15,747 bases of DNA from Tannerella sp. (GTDB taxonomy: Bacteria; Bacteroidota; Bacteroidia; Bacteroidales; Tannerellaceae), in NCBI GenBank assembly GCA_031289515.1, contig JAITPH010000040.1, positions 1 to 15,747 of the forward strand, in the 5' to 3' direction. The notes under the pieces are model-generated. The model saw only the letters and a list, made by a program, of their open reading frames with translations. It was not told the DNA's origin and searched no databases. The stretch's first letter is position 1. Every line of letters starts with the position of its first letter. Shown here piece after piece: positions 8,888 to 14,878 of the stretch. The position numbers and the translations under genes were made by a program.

Positions 8888-8973
8888 GGTCGTAATTGTT
8901 TATGAGTGATTACTGTTAAATAGACGATTTTCCTGCCTTGCACACACAATCGCAGACCGAAAAAAATGTTTTT

Positions 8974-9522
8974 TTACGTATTATTAACGGAGTGCAGTTC
9001 TTTTCTTATGTCCTGAAGCGCTTGTGTGATATGGTTTTCGACCGTGCGTTTGTTTATGTTCAGCTTTTTGGAGATTTCGTCGTTCGAGTGGTATTCATGG
9101 CGACTCATAATAAAAATGCGTTTCCTCTGGGGAGGCATCCGGTCGACAACCGTATCAATCAAAAGGCTCAATTCGCGGGCATAAAGATCTTCTTCCGGAG
9201 AACATGTCTGTTCTTGCAATTCCTGTTGTTCGAGGCTATATTTTTCTATGACGTTGATATGTTCGTAGTGGTCATAAACCATATTTCTTGCCATCCGGAA
9301 CAAATATGCCCCGAAGGAAACGATTTTGGAGAGGTTATCGCGGTTTATCCATACCTTGAAGAAAATATCTTGCGTCATGTCTGCCACGAGTTCCTGATCC
9401 TTGACAAAGCCAAAAAGGAAACTCTTCACTTTCGGATGATATTCCTTAAAAAGGATACCAAATGCCTTGTGGTCGGATTTTCCTAATTTTTCAAGATATT
9501 TCAATTCAAGTTCTGCATCCAT
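8974..9522 (-). CDS. ECF-type RNA polymerase sigma factor (Bacteroidetes type)
   Basis: A 182-residue group 4 sigma-70 factor. Region 2 (about 20-88) has the typical AFGILFKEYHPKVKSFLFGF, then ADMTQDIFFKVW (core-binding and -10 melting region) and FGAYLFRMARNMVYDHY. A linker rich in Glu and Gln follows (92-112). Region 4 (about 116-175) has VVDRMPPQRKRIF and a helix-turn-helix in SNDEISKKLNINKRTVENHI (146-165) for -35 recognition. Such factors in Bacteroidales usually pair with a FecR-like anti-sigma and an STN-bearing SusC. The STN-SusC is present two genes downstream, but the anti-sigma is absent: only 86 nt separate this gene from the mannosidase. A consensus housekeeping promoter lies about 265 nt upstream (9787-9818). 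The start is ATG at 9522; no competing start is needed. Confidence 0.95.
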   Translation of the reverse strand: MDAELELKYLEKLGKSDHKAFGILFKEYHPKVKSFLFGFVKDQELVADMTQDIFFKVWINRDNLSKIVSFGAYLFRMARNMVYDHYEHINVIEKYSLEQQELQEQTCSPEEDLYARELSLLIDTVVDRMPPQRKRIFIMSRHEYHSNDEISKKLNINKRTVENHITQALQDIRKELHSVNNT

Positions 9523-9598
9523 TTATTATTCATACATATATGCACTTTAATACGATATGAAGACGGTAATGTAGGCTCATACACACAGTCACAAACAT

Positions 9599-9760
9599 CT
9601 AAAAATATTTATCCTGCATAGAAGTCTCTCCTTGAAACCGCGACCGAGATAATACAAAAGCAGGGTTGTCAAGATCCGAAAGCGTCATTATTGAAAAAAT
9701 GAAGGCGAACGAACCTGTCGGCGAACTCGATGCTTCTCTTGATAAGTATGTCATAATCAT
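9599..9760 (-). CDS. Possible 53-residue leader ORF upstream of the sigma gene
   Basis: Between the consensus promoter at 9787-9818 and the sigma gene there is an ATG-initiated frame of 53 codons (second ATG two codons in, at 9754) that starts MIMTYLSREASSS and ends FQGETSMQDKYF, stop TAG at 9599-9601. It would begin about 20 nt after the predicted transcription start. I recognise no family, and an open frame of this length is expected by chance fairly often, so it may be non-coding leader. Listed as a candidate only. Confidence 0.2.
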   Translation of the reverse strand: MIMTYLSREASSSPTGSFAFIFSIMTLSDLDNPAFVLSRSRFQGETSMQDKYF

Positions 9761-9786
9761 TTATTTTACTTGTTCCAATCCAATTG

Positions 9787-9818
9787 CAAAGATAATGCTT
9801 CCGGAATCCAGATGCAAA
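9787..9818 (-). promoter_or_regulatory. Bacteroides-consensus promoter for the ECF sigma gene
   Basis: On the minus strand: TTTG (9818-9815), a 20-bp spacer, then TATCTTTG (9794-9787). This fully matches the Bacteroides primary-sigma consensus TTTG, 19-20 bp, TAnnTTTG. Transcription would start near 9780 and give the sigma gene a leader of roughly 260 nt. The next gene in this direction is the sigma factor, so a vegetative promoter seems to set its basal level. Confidence 0.75.
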
Positions 9819-10001
9819 CTTTCCGCCGTTTTTTTCTCTTTTTTGGAACAGGCCTAAAAAACAAGCACGGCTGAATATCTGTATTAATGCGTATTACTCA
9901 AGGATATATATATCTTATAGCCGTATAACTTCCCGAAAACGCCCGCCCTTTAGTCTGGCAGAAAATAAAACTCCGTAAAATCTTTGTTTATTGACGGATG
10001 T

Positions 10002-10028
10002 TGTATATCATTTGCAGAATGATATACA
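10002..10028. promoter_or_regulatory. 27-bp inverted repeat, candidate operator upstream of the BRO-N gene
   Basis: Arms TGTATATCATT (10002-10012) and AATGATATACA (10018-10028) are perfect complements of 11 bp with the 5-bp centre TGCAG. It ends 22 bp before the ATG at 10051. A weak plus-strand promoter overlaps it: TTTG near 9983-9986 and TATCATTTG near 10006-10014, one base longer than consensus. There is no T-run, so it is not a terminator. The size and symmetry suit a dimeric repressor site (inference). Confidence 0.55.
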
Positions 10029-10050
10029 TTTTCATAAAACATAGATAAAA

Positions 10051-10332
10051 ATGACACACAAGACCGACATTAAGCTTTTTGAAGACAGAAAAGTTCGTTC
10101 CGCTTGGGACGATAAACAGGAGAAATGGTATTTATCCGTTGTGGATGTAATCGAGGTACTGACGGAAAGCCCCCGACCCCGAAAGTATTGGAATGCTTTG
10201 AAAACAAAGTTAAAAGCAAAAGGGAACGAGTTGTCCCAAAATTTAGGACAACTGAAAAACCTCAAAAGCCATCCTTCAGGAGAGCAAAACATTGCTGTAA
10301 TGAGGCTTGCCGGGGTTTTTGCTTTTCTGTGA
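10051..10332 (+). pseudogene. Truncated BRO-N domain (phage antirepressor-type) gene
   Basis: Residues 7-61 (KLFEDRKVRSAWDDKQEKWY, then SVVDVIEVLTES and KYWNALKTKLKAKGNEL) are a clear BRO-N domain, a DNA-binding module found in phage antirepressors and baculovirus BRO proteins. Full-length bacterial relatives continue after the NLGQLK segment with a second part of the domain and a C-terminal region, usually 200 residues or more in total. Here similarity stops at about residue 69 (near 10257) and a filler tail of about 24 residues runs to a TGA at 10330-10332 that overlaps the 3' end of the opposite-strand tRNA. The gene is therefore most likely the 5' remnant of an element once inserted at the tRNA. 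A short functional DNA-binding peptide is not excluded, since the start and its upstream inverted repeat look intact. It is the only plus-strand gene in the window. Confidence 0.75.
10255..10320. repeat. Imperfect inverted repeat between the BRO-N remnant and tRNA-Arg
   Basis: AAAAACC (10255-10261) pairs with GGTTTTT (10314-10320), and AAGCC (10266-10270) pairs with GGCTT (10304-10308), with an internal loop between the two stems and a 33-nt centre. Either strand ends in GGTTTTT, so it could be a weak bidirectional terminator for the tRNA and the BRO-N fragment. It starts almost exactly where BRO-N similarity stops, so it may instead mark an old recombination junction. Confidence 0.4.
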
Positions 10333-10403
10333 TTCCGGAGCGACTCGAACGCTCGACCCACAGCTTAGAAGGCTGTTGCTCTATCCAACTGAGCTACGGA
10401 ACC
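10330..10403 (-). tRNA. tRNA-Arg (anticodon UCU)
   Basis: The 74-nt cloverleaf is complete. Acceptor stem GGTTCCG pairs with CGGAATC (one G-T pair), discriminator A; D arm GCTC/GAGC with loop AGTTGGATA; anticodon stem ACAGC/GCTGT with loop CTTCTAA, giving anticodon TCT, which reads AGA arginine codons; T arm GAGCG/CGCTC with loop TTCGAGT. The 3' CCA is not encoded. It has its own promoter 26 bp upstream (10429-10459). Its 3' end is touched by the truncated BRO-N gene, which fits use of the tRNA as an integration site. Confidence 0.97.
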
Positions 10404-10428
10404 GTTTCTCCTTTCGTGATTCGGGCTG

Positions 10429-10459
10429 CAAAGATACTTACTTTTTTGTATTTTGCAAA
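10429..10459 (-). promoter_or_regulatory. Promoter of tRNA-Arg
   Basis: On the minus strand: TTTG (10459-10456), a 19-bp A-rich spacer, then TATCTTTG (10436-10429). This is a full match to the Bacteroides consensus, placed 25 bp before the mature tRNA 5' end. It begins 11 nt after the stop codon of the upstream hydrolase gene; no terminator hairpin is seen between them, so read-through may add to tRNA synthesis. Confidence 0.8.
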
Positions 10460-10470
10460 CAAAGAAGCGT

Positions 10471-11337
10471 TTATTTTACGTTTATTTTAATTTTCGATTC
10501 CCTGACTTTCATATCGACGCCGATTGGCTTGGGCTTCAGATATAACATCTTAAATTCAGGTCTGTGCCTGCTATTTGTCTCTTCGACAAATCGTTGGAAT
10601 ATTTTAACCATCGCCTTATCGTTCCACAAAAGACCTTCGGGATGAAACTGAACTCCCAAGACCCAATGCTTGGAATCGACCTTTTCTATGGATTCTATTA
10701 TACTGTCCATCGCTACTCCCCCGACCTCGAAACCGTTAGCCAGCGCCTTTACTGCCTGATGATGAAAACTGTTGACCATCAACATCTTCTCGCCTACAAT
10801 ACCGGCAAAAACCGTGCTATCGCGCACCACTACGGCATGTGTAGCCTTGTCTTTCGGTTGCGATTGCCGGTGTTTGATGCTCGTATCTGGGTATTGAGTT
10901 GGAATATCCTGATACAAAGAGCCTCCGAAAGTAACGTTTATAAGCTGAAGACCGCGACATATACCCAAAACCGGTAATCCCTGTTCGTAAGCATGACGAA
11001 GCAAGTTTATCTCAAACCTGTCTCTTGTAGCATTAACCTTGCCCATCTGCAAAATCGGGCTTTCATGATAAATCTCCGGGGCAAAATCCTCTCCGCCTAC
11101 GAACAATACGCCGTCAAGAGTATTTAATAACTCTTTAATCTTCGCGTCATCGTCCATATACGGTATGATAACCGGTATTCCGTTTACCCGCAACACAGCC
11201 TCGATGTAAGAACGTGGCGCTGCGCTGCTTGTCGCTTCTTTGCAAACGTCGCATATTCCTATTATCGGACGCTTTTGAACTTCAGCGCTCAAAACGCCCG
11301 ATAACAGTAACAGTAATAAGATGTATATGTGTTTCAT
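10471..11337 (-). CDS. Secreted class I glutamine amidotransferase-like hydrolase (peptidase C26, PuuD-like)
   Basis: A 288-residue member of the gamma-glutamyl-gamma-aminobutyrate hydrolase / peptidase C26 family, which cleaves gamma-glutamyl amide bonds. The catalytic triad is visible: nucleophile C127 in GICRGLQLIN, and H232 with E234 in VQFHPEG. FVGGEDFAPEIY (79-90) and HHQAVKALANGFEV (192-205) are further family motifs. I start at the ATG at 11337; a TTG two codons upstream is possible but unnecessary. The first 18 residues (KHIY then a Leu-rich core, cleavage after LSA) form a signal peptide, so the enzyme acts in the periplasm, unlike cytoplasmic E. coli PuuD. A basic tail of about 35 residues follows the domain. 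It starts 15 nt after hppA and is probably the last gene of the hisG-hisD-hppA unit. Substrate unknown; murein peptides or gamma-glutamyl compounds are possibilities (inference). Confidence 0.88.
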   Translation of the reverse strand: MKHIYILLLLLLSGVLSAEVQKRPIIGICDVCKEATSSAAPRSYIEAVLRVNGIPVIIPYMDDDAKIKELLNTLDGVLFVGGEDFAPEIYHESPILQMGKVNATRDRFEINLLRHAYEQGLPVLGICRGLQLINVTFGGSLYQDIPTQYPDTSIKHRQSQPKDKATHAVVVRDSTVFAGIVGEKMLMVNSFHHQAVKALANGFEVGGVAMDSIIESIEKVDSKHWVLGVQFHPEGLLWNDKAMVKIFQRFVEETNSRHRPEFKMLYLKPKPIGVDMKVRESKIKINVK

Positions 11338-11352
11338 TATCAAAAAATATTT

Positions 11353-13551
11353 TCAGAGCAAACTATATACGGCAGTCAATCCGGCCATAACTATTGACAC
11401 CATGCTCATCAGTTTGATGAGTATGTTGAGCGACGGACCCGACGTATCCTTAAACGGATCGCCGACGGTGTCTCCTACAATTGTGGCCTTGTGATTATCA
11501 GAGCCTTTACCGCCGAAGTTGCCTTCTTCGACATGTTTCTTTGCATTATCCCAAGCGCCGCCTGCATTAGCCATAAAAACGGCAAGCACGAAACCGGATC
11601 CCAGTCCGCCCACAAGCAAACCGAGAACGCCCGCAACGCCGAAAATCAAACCGACAACAACCGGCACAATAATAGCAAGTAACGACGGAAAAAGCATCTC
11701 GCGTTGCGCTCCTTTTGTTGATATTTCCACGCATCGCGCATAGTCCGGCTCTGCCTTTCCTTCCATAATGCCTGCGATTGTGCGGAACTGTCGGCGCACT
11801 TCCTCTACCATGTGCTGCGCCGCGCGACCTACCGCGTTCATTGTCAGACCGCAGAAAAGGAACGACATCATTGAGCCGATGAAAATTCCCGCCAATACAA
11901 TCGGATTCATCAACGAAACATTATAGTAGTTCATAAAGTCCTGAAAAGAAGCGTTTACCACCTGTATTGTTTCGCCGTTAGACATTTCAAGTACGGTATC
12001 GCCTACCCTTATTAGCGCGATTTTTATTTCTTCGATATAGGAAGCAAGCAGCGCCAATGCGGTCAGGGCGGCAGAGCCAATGGCAAAACCTTTACCTGTG
12101 GCAGCCGTCGTATTGCCCAAGGCGTCTAAGGAATCTGTGCGCTGACGCACTTCTTCGGGTAAATTACTCATCTGGGCGTTTCCTCCGGCATTATCGGCTA
12201 TCGGGCCGTAAGCATCGGTTGCAAGCGTTATTCCTAACGTCGAAAGCATCCCGACAGCAGCTATCGCTATGCCGTACAATCCCATACACAAATTCTGCGC
12301 ACTCATCATGTTGGCTACGTCGAACTGAATAGCCGACAGAAACGACAGAATTATAGCAAAACAAATAGTAATAACAGGGATGGCGGTAGATATGAAACCA
12401 AGACCGATGCCGGCAATAATAACCGTAGCCGGACCTGTCTGCGAACTTTCCGCAATTTTCCTCGTGGGCTTGTAACTGTGCGAAGTATAATACTCCGTAG
12501 CCTGACCTATTATGATACCTGCGACGAGACCTGCAACAACCGAGAATGAAATGCCGACCCAGTTTTTCAAATCAAGCAAATAGAAAATGGCAAAAGTGGC
12601 AGCCACTATAAATAAGGAGCTGATATTTATCCCTTTATTCAACGACGACAGCAATTGCTTCATCGTTGCGCCCTCTTTCGTGCGTACAGTAAAGATACCT
12701 ATTATGGAAAGCAATATGCCGACTGCCGCAATTAACATCGGAGCAAATACAGCCTTGAGTTGCATTGCCGGATTGAAAGCAAAAGCCGAAGCGCCAAGAG
12801 CGGCGGTTGCAAGAATCGAACCGCAATACGATTCGTACAAGTCGGCTCCCATACCGGCAACGTCGCCGACGTTATCGCCGACATTATCCGCGATAGTAGC
12901 GGGATTTCGGGGGTCGTCTTCGGGAATGCCGGCCTCGACCTTACCTACAAGGTCTGCGCCGACGTCGGCCGCCTTTGTGTAAATACCGCCGCCGACACGT
13001 GCAAACAACGCCTGCGTCGAAGCGCCCATGCCGAAAGTCAGCATGGTAGTCGTAATAATCATCAGTTTATGATCTCCGTCGTCAACGAAATGATTAAGTA
13101 TCAAATACCAGACCGAAATGTCGAGCAAACCTAATCCTACAACAGTCAGTCCCATCACAGCGCCGGAACGGAAAGCAACGCGGAGACCTTCGTTCAGCGA
13201 ATTGCGAGCCGCATTGGCGGTACGGGCAGAGGCATAAGTTGCTGTTTTCATTCCGAAAAATCCGGCTAAACCGGAAAAGAATCCTCCTGTAAGAAAAGCA
13301 AATGGCACCCACCCATTTTGTAAATCAAAAAACGACATGACGGAAAATAACGCCACAAGGACTAAAAATACTATCAGAACGACCTTGTATTGCTGCCTGA
13401 GATACGCCATAGCGCCTTTTCGCACATGAAGCGCAATCCTTTTCATCGTGTCGGTGCCTTCGTCTTTTTTCATCATCTGCTTGAAAAAGAAAAAGGCAAA
13501 ACATAGAGCTATAATAGAAGCTCCCAAAACTATAAAAATTACATTTTCCAT
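11353..13551 (-). CDS. hppA: Membrane-bound ion-pumping pyrophosphatase, K+-dependent type
   Basis: A polytopic inner-membrane enzyme (732 residues, about 16 membrane segments) that hydrolyses PPi and uses the energy to export H+ and/or Na+. The substrate site is complete: DVGADLVGKVE (196-206), DDPRNPATIADNVGDNVGD (212-230), TDAYGPIADNAGGNAQ (445-460), and near the C-terminus GGAWDNAKKHVEEG and HKATIVGDTVGDPFKDTSGP. In GNTTAATGKG (479-488) an Ala at 483 and a Gly at 486 stand where K+-independent enzymes have Lys and Thr, so it should need K+. T88, F92 and D144 sit at the spacing I recall for the Na+,H+ co-pumping subfamily known from Bacteroides (from memory; needs an alignment). The gene starts 8 nt after hisD and ends 15 nt before the C26 hydrolase gene, so it is probably co-transcribed with hisG and hisD, whose pathway releases PPi. 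Confidence 0.96.
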   Translation of the reverse strand: MENVIFIVLGASIIALCFAFFFFKQMMKKDEGTDTMKRIALHVRKGAMAYLRQQYKVVLIVFLVLVALFSVMSFFDLQNGWVPFAFLTGGFFSGLAGFFGMKTATYASARTANAARNSLNEGLRVAFRSGAVMGLTVVGLGLLDISVWYLILNHFVDDGDHKLMIITTTMLTFGMGASTQALFARVGGGIYTKAADVGADLVGKVEAGIPEDDPRNPATIADNVGDNVGDVAGMGADLYESYCGSILATAALGASAFAFNPAMQLKAVFAPMLIAAVGILLSIIGIFTVRTKEGATMKQLLSSLNKGINISSLFIVAATFAIFYLLDLKNWVGISFSVVAGLVAGIIIGQATEYYTSHSYKPTRKIAESSQTGPATVIIAGIGLGFISTAIPVITICFAIILSFLSAIQFDVANMMSAQNLCMGLYGIAIAAVGMLSTLGITLATDAYGPIADNAGGNAQMSNLPEEVRQRTDSLDALGNTTAATGKGFAIGSAALTALALLASYIEEIKIALIRVGDTVLEMSNGETIQVVNASFQDFMNYYNVSLMNPIVLAGIFIGSMMSFLFCGLTMNAVGRAAQHMVEEVRRQFRTIAGIMEGKAEPDYARCVEISTKGAQREMLFPSLLAIIVPVVVGLIFGVAGVLGLLVGGLGSGFVLAVFMANAGGAWDNAKKHVEEGNFGGKGSDNHKATIVGDTVGDPFKDTSGPSLNILIKLMSMVSIVMAGLTAVYSLL

Positions 13552-13559
13552 AGATTAAA

Positions 13560-14867
13560 TTATTTATTGGTTAAACATACTTTGTTCTCTTTTAATCTGA
13601 CGATTACAGCGTTCCTGTGAGCGTCAAGCTGTTCGTTTGCCGCCATGACCTCGATGGTCGGGCCTAACAGTGCAAGTCCCTCGTCGGTTATTTCCTGAAA
13701 GGTTATCTTTCTGACGAAACTGTCAAGATTGACTCCGCTATACATTTTGGCGTATCCTTTCGTGGGAAGCGTATGATTCGTACCCGACGCATAGTCGCCC
13801 GCGCTCTCGGTTGTATAATGACCAAGGAAGATGCTGCCTGCATTCAGTATTTTGCGACTTAACTCCGCATAATTTGCGGTTTGTATCAGCAGGTGTTCAG
13901 GGGCATATTGATTTGAAAAATCTGCCATTTCGTCATAATTTTTCAAGATAATTATGCTACTGTGCGACAATGATTTTTCTGTAAGTTCGCGGCGGGTCAG
14001 TTCGCGTAGCTGACTTTCTATTTCTTTTTTAACGGCTTCGGCAAGCGTTTCCGACGTGGTGAGCAAAACGGACTGGCTGTCGGCGCCGTGCTCCGCCTGC
14101 GACAGAAAATCGGCCGCGATAAAGTCGGGACGCGCCGTTTCGTCTGCAATAATCATCGCCTCGGAAGGGCCTGCTGGCATGTCTATTGCCACTTCTTTCA
14201 GACTTACCAATTGTTTGGCCGCCGTAACGTATTGATTGCCGGGCCCGAAAATCTTATATACTTTCGGAACGCTCTCTGTGCCGTAAGCCATAGCCGCAAT
14301 AGCCTGAATACCGCCTATTTTAAATATTTTGCCGACGCCCGACAGTCCGGCCGTAAACAAAATAGCCGGATTCACTTTGCCGTCCCTGTCCGGCGGCGTA
14401 CAAAGTGCTATTTCACGGCATCCCGCTATACGAGCGGGAACTGCAAGCATCAGGACGGTTGAGAATAACGGCGCTGTGCCGCCCGGAACATACAATCCGA
14501 CCTTTTCGATGGGAACGGCTTTCTGCCGACATGTTACGCCCGGAGCGGTTTCGACCTTTATCTCTGCAAACTGTTGTGCTGCATGAAATTTCTCTATATT
14601 TCCGTGAGCTATGCGGATAGCCTGCTTCAAATCGTCGGAAAGCAACGATTCCGCCTCTTGCAGTTCCTCTTCGGATACCTGCAAATTGTCTATTGCAACC
14701 TTGTCGAAACGTTCTCCGTATTTGCGAACAGCCGCGTCGCCATTTGCCCGGACATCGTCAAGAACAGTCCGCGCGACGTCGAAAACCTCTGAGAAGTCTT
14801 TTTCGGGTCGCTTCTGTAATGCTTCCCAGTCTCGCCTGTCCGGATATTTATACGTTTTTATGTTCAT
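13560..14867 (-). CDS. hisD: Histidinol dehydrogenase
   Basis: Catalyses the last two steps of histidine synthesis, L-histidinol to L-histidine with two NAD+, in the cytoplasm. The 435-residue length is normal. Zinc ligands are visible at a constant offset of two from the E. coli enzyme: Q257 and H260 in SQAEHG, D358 in SAGDYASGTNH, and H417 in DAHRNAV. The catalytic pair E324-H325 lies in YAPEHLLIQ. Other family motifs are VPGGTAPLFSTVLM (128-140), FGPGNQYVTAAKQ (207-219) and DMPAGPSEAMIIAD (229-242). It begins 11 nt after hisG and its stop is 8 nt before hppA. hisC and hisB, often next in Bacteroidales, are not here. Confidence 0.97.
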   Translation of the reverse strand: MNIKTYKYPDRRDWEALQKRPEKDFSEVFDVARTVLDDVRANGDAAVRKYGERFDKVAIDNLQVSEEELQEAESLLSDDLKQAIRIAHGNIEKFHAAQQFAEIKVETAPGVTCRQKAVPIEKVGLYVPGGTAPLFSTVLMLAVPARIAGCREIALCTPPDRDGKVNPAILFTAGLSGVGKIFKIGGIQAIAAMAYGTESVPKVYKIFGPGNQYVTAAKQLVSLKEVAIDMPAGPSEAMIIADETARPDFIAADFLSQAEHGADSQSVLLTTSETLAEAVKKEIESQLRELTRRELTEKSLSHSSIIILKNYDEMADFSNQYAPEHLLIQTANYAELSRKILNAGSIFLGHYTTESAGDYASGTNHTLPTKGYAKMYSGVNLDSFVRKITFQEITDEGLALLGPTIEVMAANEQLDAHRNAVIVRLKENKVCLTNK

Positions 14868-14878
14868 TGCCTTTTAGT

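Larger units (their letters stand above)
9523..10050. other. AT-rich intergenic region between the ECF sigma gene and the BRO-N remnant
   Basis: About 530 bases without a confident gene. Contents: a candidate leader ORF (9599-9760, minus), a consensus minus-strand promoter (9787-9818), a short AT palindrome GATATATATATC (9903-9914), and a long inverted repeat (10002-10028) upstream of the BRO-N gene. A plus-strand frame at 9666-9857 has no recognisable family. The drop in GC compared with the genes on either side fits acquired or decayed DNA (inference). Confidence 0.55.

Noticed and set aside
9666..9857. Plus-strand frame of 63 codons
   Set aside because: No recognisable family, it overlaps a good minus-strand promoter, and it sits in AT-rich intergenic sequence.
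10032..10361. Minus-strand frame of 109 codons opposite the BRO-N fragment
   Set aside because: It crosses the 3' part of the tRNA gene and shadows the BRO-N coding frame. No independent family support.
11338..11343. TTG start for the C26 hydrolase
   Set aside because: The ATG two codons downstream gives the same signal peptide without needing a rare start.
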